From NCBI GenBank assembly GCA_910578575.1, contig CAJTQP010000023.1:1-32166 (forward strand): a stretch of DNA of 32,166 bases, read 5' to 3'. The stretch comes from an uncultured Oscillospiraceae bacterium. GTDB lineage: Bacteria; Bacillota; Clostridia; Oscillospirales; Oscillospiraceae. The translations under genes were made by a program, and so were the position numbers. Shown here piece after piece: positions 1-6,730 of this stretch (the first letter of the stretch is position 1; every line of letters starts with the position of its first letter). The notes beneath the pieces were generated by a model. The model saw nothing but the letters and a program-made list of their open reading frames with translations. It did no database searches and was not told where the DNA came from.

Positions 1-768
1 CCCACCCCAGAGAACGCCTTTCTCTCTGTCTACAAGCCCCAGCTGAGCATCCTCTATGAGGACGAGAACCTGCTGCTGGTGGACAAGCGGCCGGGGCTGG
101 TGGTCCCCCCCGACGAGCAGGAGCGGGTGAACACCCTGCTCACCCACATCCACGCCTACCTTTATCAGAAAAAGGAGTGGTCCCCCTACCAGGAGGGCGC
201 CTTCGCCCCGGCCCTGTGCAACCGCATCGACCGCAACACCGGGGGCATCGTCATCGCCGCCAAGAACGCTGAGGCTCTACGGATCATGAACCAGAAGATC
301 CGGGACCGGGAGGTGGAGAAATCCTATCTCTGCATCATCCTGGGGGCCATGGACCCGCCCCAGGGAAAGCTGGAGGGGTTTCTCTTAAAGGACGAGGTGA
401 AAAAGCAGGTCTCCGTCCACAAGCGGCCCATTGAGGGAGGCCGCACTGCCGTGACCCTCTACCGCACCCTGGCCAGGCGCAACGGCCTGTCCCTGATGGA
501 ATGCCGCCTGGTCACCGGGCGCACCCATCAGATCCGGGCCCAGTTCGCCGCCGCCGGGCACCCCCTCCTGGGGGACGGCAAGTACGGCCGGGAGCGGGAA
601 AACCGCCAGCGGGGGCGCAGCTCCGGCCAGGCCTTGTATGCCTACAAGCTCTCCTTCCCCTTCCCCACCGAGGCAGGGATCTTAGAGCCCCTGCGGGGAC
701 GGGAGTGGGTGGTTCCGGCGGTGGATTTTGTGGGGGAATACTTCCCGGAGTTTGCCATTCGTGTATAA
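1..768 (+). CDS. RluA-family pseudouridine synthase, 5' end outside the window
   Basis: The reading frame is open from the first base of the window, so the N-terminus is missing and the GTG at 79 is an internal valine, not a start. About 255 residues are visible. They hold the RluA-type catalytic motif NRIDRNTGG (normally HRLDxxTSG; the Asp is the catalytic residue that attacks uridine) and the downstream GRTHQIR and HPLLGDGKYG blocks. Family members isomerise uridine to pseudouridine in rRNA or tRNA. The first His of the motif is Asn here and the usual Ser is Gly, both seen in clostridial paralogs. The rRNA or tRNA target cannot be told from this fragment. No convincing terminator follows; the TraX promoter begins about 50 bp downstream. 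Confidence 0.9.
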   Translation, partial: PTPENAFLSVYKPQLSILYEDENLLLVDKRPGLVVPPDEQERVNTLLTHIHAYLYQKKEWSPYQEGAFAPALCNRIDRNTGGIVIAAKNAEALRIMNQKIRDREVEKSYLCIILGAMDPPQGKLEGFLLKDEVKKQVSVHKRPIEGGRTAVTLYRTLARRNGLSLMECRLVTGRTHQIRAQFAAAGHPLLGDGKYGRERENRQRGRSSGQALYAYKLSFPFPTEAGILEPLRGREWVVPAVDFVGEYFPEFAIRV

Positions 769-815
769 TTTTTGCCCATTTCACCCAATTTCTTGAAAAA
801 ATATCCACAGAAGGC

Positions 816-844
816 TTGCATTCTCTCGGCAATTCTGGTATATA
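816..844 (+). promoter_or_regulatory. Sigma-A-type promoter for the TraX-like gene
   Basis: TTGCAT (816-821), a 17-bp spacer and TATATA (839-844) match the -35/-10 consensus at 4 of 6 positions each. The predicted start is near 851, about 27 nt before the ATG at 878. Called by eye. Confidence 0.5.
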
Positions 845-877
845 AATTGAGTAAATTACCAGAAGGGACCCCTATAT

Positions 878-1657
878 ATGCCGATACGACCCATCCATCT
901 CCCGGCTTTCCGCATCCGGCGCTTGAATGCCTTTGAAATTAAATTCTTCATGGCCCTGCTCATGGTCCTGGACCATTTGGACCACATCCCAGGGCTGCTC
1001 TCCGCCACCCAGGCGGGAATTTTTCACGTCATCACCCGCTGCGTGGCCGTGTGGTTTGCCTACGCCGCTGTGGAGGGGTTTTGGCACACCCGCAACAGCC
1101 TTCTTTACAACCTGCGCCTGTTCCTCTGGGCCATCGGCATGGCTTTGGGGAATCTGTTGTACAACTTCCTGGCGGCGGACAAGGGCCTGGCCATCCACAA
1201 CAACATCTTCCTCACCCTGGCGGTGGGGGTCCTGGCCCTGAACATCCTGTCCGGGGAGTACGGTGGAAAGCCCTCTGGAGGCGGAAAGCTGCTGCGGATC
1301 GCAGGTGTCACTGTCCTGGTGGCCCTGGGCTTCATCTTCACCGAGGGGGGCATCGTGCTCCTGCCCTTTATGCTCATCACCTACACCTTCCGGACCCGCC
1401 ACAGCACCCGAAACCTCCTCTACCTGGCCCTGTCCATCTTCCTCTTCGCCATCTCCTATCAGCCCTACCCCACTGCGGGTGAGACGCTGCAAATGCTGGC
1501 CTTCAACTCTGACTTCCTCTTCTTGACGGTGCTGCCCTTCCTGTCCCTGTACAACGGGAAGCGGGGGCCAAAAACAAGCTTTACCAAATACTTCTTCTAT
1601 CTCTTCTATCCCCTGCATCTGTGGATCATCGGTGCTATCGCACTGATGACGGCGTAA
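878..1657 (+). CDS. TraX-family membrane protein
   Basis: A 259-residue polytopic membrane protein. It opens with a short basic segment and then LNAFEIKFFMALLMVLDHLD, the N-terminal signature of the TraX family (named after the F-plasmid protein that acetylates pilin; chromosomal members in Firmicutes are of unknown function and are presumed membrane acyltransferases). About eight hydrophobic helices follow, and the C-terminus has the typical YPLHLWIIGAIA segment. The ATG at 878 is preceded by AGAAGGGA, with a rather long spacing. It is monocistronic, with its own promoter and a hairpin 20 bp after the stop. No conjugation genes are nearby, so a role in pilus modification is not supported here. 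Confidence 0.8.
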   Translation: MPIRPIHLPAFRIRRLNAFEIKFFMALLMVLDHLDHIPGLLSATQAGIFHVITRCVAVWFAYAAVEGFWHTRNSLLYNLRLFLWAIGMALGNLLYNFLAADKGLAIHNNIFLTLAVGVLALNILSGEYGGKPSGGGKLLRIAGVTVLVALGFIFTEGGIVLLPFMLITYTFRTRHSTRNLLYLALSIFLFAISYQPYPTAGETLQMLAFNSDFLFLTVLPFLSLYNGKRGPKTSFTKYFFYLFYPLHLWIIGAIALMTA

Positions 1658-1677
1658 AGTATTTCCCTTTTACAGAT

Positions 1678-1717
1678 ACCGGCGCGGCCTATTTGAGGCC
1701 GCGCCGGTGTTCTTTCC
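1678..1717 (+). terminator. Intrinsic terminator after the TraX-like gene
   Basis: A perfect 13-bp stem (1678-1690 with 1696-1708, loop ATTTG) is followed by the moderately T-rich GTTCTTTCC. It lies 20 bp after the TraX stop and is oriented for plus-strand transcription. Confidence 0.65.
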
Positions 1718-1722
1718 AAGCA

Positions 1723-2040
1723 TCAAATTTCCAAACCGAACTCGTTGGCCAGCGCGGACAGCTTATTCCTGTCCCTTGTGGCTGCGGGAAGCTCGTCGAT
1801 CCGTCCCAGGGGAAGTAATTGTTCAATCAACTTGCCATAGAGAACATCCCGCTGCTGCTCTCCTTTTTGTTGGCCTTCCCGTCGGCCTTCCCACTCGATC
1901 TCCCGCTTGGTCATTTCCCATATTTCATCCTGGCTAAACAGCAGCTCCATGATATCGACGACCTCCTTCCGTCGGGCCTTCAGGAACGGTAACAAGATAT
2001 TGCGCTCCTGGCAGATTCGTATGATTTCATGTATCGCTTC
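1723..2040 (-). pseudogene. C-terminal remnant of an Rpn/PD-(D/E)XK recombination nuclease
   Basis: On the minus strand the frame reads AREAIHEIIRICQERNILLP, then FLKARRKEVVDIMELLFSQD and EGRREGQQKGEQQ. This helical, charged tail closes Rpn-family recombination-promoting nucleases (PF12784 type, often annotated as transposases). Only about 105 residues remain against roughly 280-320 in full-length members. The catalytic N-terminal PD-(D/E)XK half is absent because the frame runs straight into the hairpin at 2043-2070 and then the potCD stop region. The only possible start codons inside it are weak (TTG near 1995), and no RBS is visible. It is best read as a decayed mobile-gene fragment. A short expressed protein of about 90 residues cannot be excluded. 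Confidence 0.65.
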
Positions 2041-2041
2041 T

Positions 2042-2077
2042 CTGGCGCGGCCTTTGGCAACCGCGCCAGTTTTTCTT
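2042..2077 (+). terminator. Hairpin with T-tract, plus orientation
   Basis: CTGGCGCGG pairs with CCGCGCCAG (2043-2070) and is followed on the plus strand by TTTTTCTT. There is no T-tract on the minus side, so it is poorly placed to end the leftward pot operon. It shares the core GGCGCGGCCT with the terminator at 1678-1708, and the two bracket the Rpn remnant. Confidence 0.5.
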
Positions 2078-2086
2078 GGGTTTGTC

Positions 2087-4018
2087 TCAGTTGATCTTCA
2101 CCTGTTCCCACAGGGTATTCATGTAGGTCAACATCTCGTCGGGGAGATTGCGGTAGGCGTAGCGGTTGTATAACTCTGCAAAGCCCTCGATCTCCGGGTA
2201 GAGGATCTCCATGACCTCCTCCCCCATCTCCTCCTGGTAGTCCTCGTTCTCATAGACCAGGCGGTTGGGGCAGGCGTAGTAGAGGTACTCCGCGTTGGCG
2301 ATGGCGGGCTCCTCACTGAGCATATAGTTGATGAAAATTTCCGCCAGCTCCTGGTCCTGGCAGCAGTCCGGCACGCACATGGCGTCAAAGAAGTAGTTGG
2401 TGGTTTCGGGGTAGTAGAACTGCAAATCTACCGTGGGTGCCTGGGCATCCACCATGGTGAAGTAGTCCCCAGCGTAGTAGGCTCCCACGTCTGCCTCCCC
2501 GGCCTCCAGGGCGTTGAAAATCTCATCCATCACGTAGGCTTTCACCAGGGAGCGCTGCTCCACCAGGGATTGGAAAGCCCGGTCCCACTGGCGCTTGTCC
2601 AGGGTGTTCACGTCGATGCCCAGGCGGTACATGGCGGTACCGAAGGCGTCGCGGGCGTTGTTGAACTGGAGAATGGCGCGGCTATACTTTTGGTTCCACA
2701 ACAGGTCCCAGCCCTGGGCGTCTTCCGGGTCTACCTGGTTGGCGTTGTAGATGACCCCTACCACGCCGTAGGTATAGGGCACGGTATAGCGCTCCTCCGG
2801 GTCGTAGTACAGGCCCCGGAAGTCCTCCCCGATGTATTCATAGTTGGGGATGTTGTCAAAGTTCAGGGGGCGGAGCATTCCCTCCTCCTGAAGGCGGGCG
2901 ATCATGTAGTCCGAGGGGATGATGACATCGTAGCTCACCGCCCCGCTTTTCAGCTTGGCGTAGAGGTCCTCGTTGCTGGCGTAGGTGGAATAGTTCACCT
3001 TCACCTTCTCCCCATAGGTCTCCTCATACCACGTCTCAAAGGCGGTGATGGTGTTCAGGGAACCGTCGGAGCCGTCGGAGATATACTCCCCCCAGTTGTA
3101 CACGTTGAGGGTGCGGACGTTCTGTCCCCCGGCGATGGAGGTGACCGCGATGAGCACCAGGGCCACTGCCACCACGCCCCCGGCCAGGAACTTGCCCCCC
3201 CGGCGGGGATCACGCCGGCGCTTGGCCGTCCCCTCCTCACCGCTGTCGTCCATGAGATTGCTCACCACCAGCAGGGTCAGGATGGCAAAGAAGATCAGGG
3301 TGGCCAGGGCATACATCTTGGGCGTGACGGTCTTTTTGGTCATGCTGTAGATGCGGATGGGCAGGGTTTCAAAGCCGTTGCCGGCGGTGAAGTAGCTGAT
3401 GACGAAGTCGTCCAGGGAGAGGGTGAAAGCCATGATCATGCCGGTGAGCACCCCTGGCATGATCTCCGGCAGCTCCACCTTCAGGAAAGCCCGCACTGGG
3501 GTGCAGCCCAGGTCCATGGCCGCCTCGGAGAGGGCGGGGTCCAGCTGGCGCAGCTTGGGCAGTACCTGCAAAATCACATAAGGCAGGCAGAAGGTGATGT
3601 GGGCGATGAGCATGGTCCAGAAGTTCAGGCTGGTGCCCAGGCCCATGAGCCGCCCCACAAAGACGAACATCAGCATCAGGGAGATGCCGGTGATGATATC
3701 CGGGTTCACCATGGGGATGTTGGTGGCGGTGTGGAGGGCGGATTTCAAATAGCGGTTGCGCAGCTTGTTGATGCCCACGGCGGCGGCGGTGCCCATGATG
3801 GTGGACAGCAGAGAGGCCGCCAGGGCCAGCACCAGGGTATTTTTCAAGGCCCCCAGGGTGTTGGCGTCCCGGAAGAGCTCCTGGTACCAGTGCAGGGAGA
3901 AGCCGGAGAACACCGACAGGCTGTTGCCGCTGTTGAAGGAGAACACCAGCAGGATCACGATGGGCGCGAAGAGGAAGAGCAGGATCAGCGCCGTATAGAT
4001 TTTTGCAGAAAGCCGCAT
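2087..4018 (-). CDS. potCD: Spermidine/putrescine-type ABC permease fused to its substrate-binding protein (PotC-PotD)
   Basis: A 643-residue fusion. Residues 1-256 form a PotC-type permease of about six helices, with the EAAMDLGCTP loop (165-174) that docks on the ATPase. A basic linker (about 257-275) leads to one further helix (276-297). From about residue 302 a complete PotD-type periplasmic-binding domain runs to the C-terminus, opening with the NWGEYI block. PotD-like ligand features are visible: SDYMIARL, and YPETTNYFFDAM, which keeps the acidic residue where E. coli PotD has WMD (Phe replaces the Trp). The extra helix places the binding domain outside the membrane, tethered to the permease instead of lipid-anchored. 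Its ATG overlaps the potB stop (TAATG). A polyamine or a related cation is the likely substrate. Confidence 0.92.
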   Translation of the reverse strand: MRLSAKIYTALILLFLFAPIVILLVFSFNSGNSLSVFSGFSLHWYQELFRDANTLGALKNTLVLALAASLLSTIMGTAAAVGINKLRNRYLKSALHTATNIPMVNPDIITGISLMLMFVFVGRLMGLGTSLNFWTMLIAHITFCLPYVILQVLPKLRQLDPALSEAAMDLGCTPVRAFLKVELPEIMPGVLTGMIMAFTLSLDDFVISYFTAGNGFETLPIRIYSMTKKTVTPKMYALATLIFFAILTLLVVSNLMDDSGEEGTAKRRRDPRRGGKFLAGGVVAVALVLIAVTSIAGGQNVRTLNVYNWGEYISDGSDGSLNTITAFETWYEETYGEKVKVNYSTYASNEDLYAKLKSGAVSYDVIIPSDYMIARLQEEGMLRPLNFDNIPNYEYIGEDFRGLYYDPEERYTVPYTYGVVGVIYNANQVDPEDAQGWDLLWNQKYSRAILQFNNARDAFGTAMYRLGIDVNTLDKRQWDRAFQSLVEQRSLVKAYVMDEIFNALEAGEADVGAYYAGDYFTMVDAQAPTVDLQFYYPETTNYFFDAMCVPDCCQDQELAEIFINYMLSEEPAIANAEYLYYACPNRLVYENEDYQEEMGEEVMEILYPEIEGFAELYNRYAYRNLPDEMLTYMNTLWEQVKIN

Positions 4019-4884
4019 TAGAGTCCGCCCCCTTCCGTGCGCTGGGCCGCCAGGTGGTTCAGCAGGGCCATACAGGCCAGCAGCACCACCATGAGCACAA
4101 AGGCGATGGCGGCGGCAAAGTGGAGATTGTTGGCCACGTACTGCCCCTCGATGGCGTCACCGATAAGGAAGAACTTGCCGTCACCTAGCTTTTGGGAGAT
4201 GTAAAAGGTACTGATGGAGGGGATGAGCACCATGTTCACCCCGGAGATCACCCCCGGCAGGCTCAGGGGCCACACCACCCGGCGCAGCACCCCAAAGCTG
4301 CTGCACCCCAGGTCGCGGGCCGCCTCCAGCAATTTCACATCCATCTTGGCCATGATGGAGTAGAGGGGCAGGATCATGTAAGGGAAGTAGTCGTAGACCA
4401 TGCCGATGACCACCGCCGCCTCGGTGCCGATGATGTGGATGCGCCCCAGGTGCAGGGCCGCCAGGAAGTTGTTCAGGATGCCGGTATCCTGCAAAATGGT
4501 CATCCAGGCATAGGTGCGGATGAGGAAGTTCATCCACATGGGGATCATGATGACCGTCATGAAGGTCTTTTGGACCTTGGGCTTGGCCCGCGCCATGATA
4601 TAGGCGATGGGGTAGCCCAGCACCAGGCATATCGCTGTGGAGATCAGCGCCAGTTTTAGGGAGCGCCAGAAGATAAGCAGATAGGTGTGGACCTCCCCCC
4701 CTTCCGCAGAGGAGGTGGCGGTGAAAAAGCGCTGGATGTGCTCTAGGGTGAAGCGGAAGTTGTCGTCCGTGAAGGCGTAATAGGCCACGAACAGCAGCGG
4801 CACCAGGATGAAGAGCACAGCCCAGGCGGAATAGGGCCCCAGGGCCAGGACCTGGCGCCGGGCGGGGCGGGCGGTTGTTTTCAT
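4018..4884 (-). CDS. potB: Spermidine/putrescine-type ABC permease
   Basis: A 288-residue inner-membrane permease with six predicted helices. The second half holds the EAARDLGCSSFG loop followed by RRVVWPLSLPGV, the contact site for the ATPase. The frame stays open upstream into potA, but the chosen start is the ATG at 4882-4884. It overlaps the potA stop in the classic ATGA arrangement, and MKTTARPARRQVLALGP matches how PotB proteins begin. Translational coupling with potA on one side and potCD on the other indicates balanced synthesis of a single complex: PotB and PotC as the pore, PotA as the ATPase dimer, PotD as the binding domain. Confidence 0.93.
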   Translation of the reverse strand: MKTTARPARRQVLALGPYSAWAVLFILVPLLFVAYYAFTDDNFRFTLEHIQRFFTATSSAEGGEVHTYLLIFWRSLKLALISTAICLVLGYPIAYIMARAKPKVQKTFMTVIMIPMWMNFLIRTYAWMTILQDTGILNNFLAALHLGRIHIIGTEAAVVIGMVYDYFPYMILPLYSIMAKMDVKLLEAARDLGCSSFGVLRRVVWPLSLPGVISGVNMVLIPSISTFYISQKLGDGKFFLIGDAIEGQYVANNLHFAAAIAFVLMVVLLACMALLNHLAAQRTEGGGL

Positions 4885-6002
4885 TCTTCCTCCTCCCCCA
4901 GGGTCTCGTTGGAGAGCTCCTCCAGCTCGTTGGAGAAGGAGGAGTAGTCCCCGTACAGGTCGGAGTACTCGGACTTCTTCATAATGTGGATGGCGTCGGG
5001 CTCCAGTTGGATGCCGATCTCCTCGTCCACGTCCACAAAGTCCGTGGTCTGGATCATCCACTTGAAGCCTCCCACGTCCACGATGATCTCATAGTGGACC
5101 CCCAGGAAGGTGACGGAGGTGACCACCCCGGTGAGCTGGCCCTGCTCCAGGGGGACGATGTCCACGTCCTCCGGCCGGACCACTACGTCCACGGGCTCGT
5201 TCTTCCCAAAGCCCGCGTCCAGGCACTGGAACTTGGCCCCAGAGAAGCGCACCTTGTAGTCCGCCAGCATCACCCCGTCCAGGATGTTGCTCTCCCCGAT
5301 GAAGTCCGCCACAAAGGCGTTGACGGGCTCGTTGTAGATGTCCACAGAGGTGCCGATCTGGTGGATGCGGCCCTCGGACATCACCACCACCGTGTCGGAC
5401 ATGGACAGGGCCTCCTCCTGGTCGTGGGTGACGAAGATGAAGGTGATACCCGTCTGCTTCTGGATTTTTTTCAGCTCCACTTGCATGTCCTTGCGCAGCT
5501 TTAGGTCCAGGGCCCCCAAGGGCTCGTCCAACAGCAGGACGCGGGGGTGGGCGATGAGGGCCCGCGCAATGGCCACCCGCTGTTGCTGGCCTCCGGACAG
5601 GCGGGTGACGTTGCGGTGTTCAAAGCCTGTCAGGGCTACCAGGGAGAGCATCTCCTGGACCCGCTCCTGGATCTCTTCCTTGGGCACCTTTTTCTCCCGG
5701 AGGGGGAAGGCCACGTTTTCGTAGACGTTCAGGTGGGGGAAGAGGGCGTATTTTTGAAACACGGTGTTGACGCTGCGCTGGTGGGGGGGCAAGTCGTTGA
5801 TGCGTTCTCCCAAAAAGAGCACGTCCCCCTCGTCCGGGGTGTCAAACCCGCCGATGAGCCGCAGCAGGGTGGTCTTGCCACAGCCGGAGGGGCCCAGGAG
5901 GGTCAAAAATTCATTGTCATAGATGTCTAGGTTGATCCCCTTGAGGACGGGGTCCCCATCGAAGGATTTGGTGATGTTTTTCAGTTCGACGATTTTTTTC
6001 AC
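4881..6002 (-). CDS. potA: Spermidine/putrescine-type ABC transporter ATPase
   Basis: A 373-residue ABC ATPase that powers import by PotB and PotCD. It has Walker A GPSGCGKTT (37-45), a Q-loop at VFQKYALFPH, signature LSGGQQQR (135-142), Walker B LLLDEP (156-161) and the switch His in THDQEEAL. A C-terminal TOBE-type regulatory domain (about 290-350) includes VVRPEDVDIVP. The start is a GTG at 6000-6002 with GGGAGG 7-8 nt upstream. It is the first gene of the operon and is preceded by a long structured leader with an intrinsic terminator whose T-tract ends only about 17 nt before the start codon, so its expression is very likely set by attenuation. The acidic C-terminal tail (ELEELSNETLGEEEE) is unremarkable. 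Confidence 0.95.
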   Translation of the reverse strand: MKKIVELKNITKSFDGDPVLKGINLDIYDNEFLTLLGPSGCGKTTLLRLIGGFDTPDEGDVLFLGERINDLPPHQRSVNTVFQKYALFPHLNVYENVAFPLREKKVPKEEIQERVQEMLSLVALTGFEHRNVTRLSGGQQQRVAIARALIAHPRVLLLDEPLGALDLKLRKDMQVELKKIQKQTGITFIFVTHDQEEALSMSDTVVVMSEGRIHQIGTSVDIYNEPVNAFVADFIGESNILDGVMLADYKVRFSGAKFQCLDAGFGKNEPVDVVVRPEDVDIVPLEQGQLTGVVTSVTFLGVHYEIIVDVGGFKWMIQTTDFVDVDEEIGIQLEPDAIHIMKKSEYSDLYGDYSSFSNELEELSNETLGEEEE

Positions 6003-6393
6003 AGCGGGCCTCCCACGACAAAAAAGCTGTGTACCTATGGCACACAGCTTGCAAAAATCGACACGTCCACCGCTGAGAAGGCAACGGGAGCTCCCAAGAG
6101 GGGGCGGGATGATGAGAGTCTATATAGCAAGAACCTTACTTTTACTACTCTTATTGACCATTTCACAAGTTTGTATGCCGTTTCGGCACTGGTTTATAGT
6201 TACCAACTTATAAAACTTGGGCTTTTAACCCAATCAATAAGGCAACAGAAGTTGCCGCCGCAACATGCGGAACTCGGCATTCGACCCGGCTGTCCGTATG
6301 GCCTTGGCTGCGGGAGAGGGGCGGGGGAACCCTCCTGGCAGCGGTCGTGTTCTTTGGAAAGACTCCGATTATGTTGTTTTCCAATGAAATTGT
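6003..6393 (-). promoter_or_regulatory. Structured pot operon leader, candidate riboswitch or attenuator
   Basis: This is an untranslated leader of about 390 nt between the predicted start at 6393 and the potA GTG. Helices visible by eye, in transcript order: 6378-6384/6354-6360; a bulged hairpin 6279-6253; 6256-6241 (GGCAAC/GTTGCC), an alternative to the last; a closing stem TTATTGA (6240-6234)/TCAATAA (6157-6151). That stem encloses hairpins 6233-6217, 6205-6190 and 6188-6176 (TGCCG-AAA-CGGCA). Then come a hairpin with a symmetric 6x6 internal loop (6151-6115; its outermost pair shares base 6151 with the closing stem), a hairpin 6087-6070 and the terminator 6050-6020. An antiterminator pairs 6179-6166 with 6051-6039. 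I do not recognise it as a T-box or as a riboswitch class that I can name. The fold is hand-drawn and energies were not computed. Confidence 0.7.
6019..6050 (-). terminator. Intrinsic terminator inside the potA leader
   Basis: On the minus strand AAGCTGTGT (6050-6042) pairs with ACACAGCTT (6032-6024), with a 9-nt loop. The right arm runs into six T residues (6025-6020). It sits directly upstream of the potA RBS, so if it forms the operon is not transcribed. Its left arm is also one strand of the competing antiterminator (6039-6051 with 6166-6179). Confidence 0.85.
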
Positions 6394-6399
6394 GAGGTT

Positions 6400-6428
6400 A
6401 TTGTAGCAGAAAAACCTTGGGGTGTCAA
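6400..6428 (-). promoter_or_regulatory. Consensus sigma-A promoter of the pot operon
   Basis: On the minus strand a perfect TTGACA (6428-6423), a 17-bp spacer and TACAAT (6405-6400; 5 of 6) give a strong promoter. The expected start is near 6393. It implies strong initiation followed by regulation in the leader. Confidence 0.88.
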
Positions 6429-6500
6429 TGGTTGTATTGAGAAACAGGCGCTTCGTTGGTTTATCGGTAGATTCGCCCTAGGTCATGTGTCGGTAAACCG

Positions 6501-6560
6501 TCCACCTCGTACCGGCAAGGCAAGCCATCCACCTCCTGCCAGCAAGGCAAGCCATCCACC
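6501..6560. repeat. Tandem 27-bp repeat, 2.2 copies
   Basis: Units at 6501-6527 and 6528-6554 differ at three positions, and a third partial unit (TCCACC) follows at 6555-6560. Each ends in GGCAAGCCA or GCAAGCCA. It abuts the palindrome at 6560-6589. No start, RBS or family signal supports translation of this stretch. Confidence 0.75.
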
Positions 6561-6714
6561 GCGGGACGCCGAGGGCGGCGTCCCCTACAAGGACACGCTG
6601 GTGTCCTCACCCCCGTTGGTTCACAATCTGCGTGGTTGGGCCTGCCGTATGAACGGGCCTGTCTTGCGTGCCGACCACCTTGGATGTAGGGGACGGCGCC
6701 CTCGCCGTCCCACG
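6560..6714. repeat. Pair of inverted palindromic REP/MITE-like elements
   Basis: Copy A (6560-6589) and copy B (6685-6714, reverse orientation) match at 27 of 30 positions when aligned. Each contains a perfect 9-bp stem with a 4-nt loop (6563-6584 and 6690-6711) and an outer CCCCTACA end. Two of the three differences fall at paired stem positions and are compensatory (C-G in A, G-C in B). A third hairpin (AGGACAC/GTGTCCT, 6590-6607) lies between them. No transposase is present. The arrangement resembles a REP doublet or a small MITE bounded by inverted copies. Confidence 0.75.
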
Positions 6715-6730
6715 CAGGTCCCCACAATGT

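Noticed and set aside
79..768. GTG at 79 as the true start of the pseudouridine synthase
   Set aside because: The frame is open to base 1 with family-typical sequence (SILYEDENLLLVDK) before the GTG, so the gene is cut by the window edge.
2570..4021. Open frame antisense to potCD
   Set aside because: Low-complexity Val/Gly/His/Gln translation, no RBS; potCD is unambiguous.
6003..6393. T-box, tmRNA, RNase P RNA or SRP RNA in the pot leader
   Set aside because: I looked for the T-box GGUGGNACCGCG core, the RNase P GAGGAAAGUCC box, the SRP GGAAGG-type loop and tmRNA ends, and found none of them.
6171..6395. 74-codon plus-strand frame inside the pot leader
   Set aside because: It has no RBS, lies antisense to the structured leader and ends at random positions relative to it.
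6501..6714. CRISPR array
   Set aside because: The tandem units abut with no spacers, and the palindromes occur only twice and in inverted orientation; no cas genes are nearby.
6461..6727. 88-codon minus-strand frame across the repeats
   Set aside because: Its codons come from the 27-bp tandem repeat and the two palindromes; there is no RBS or conserved sequence.
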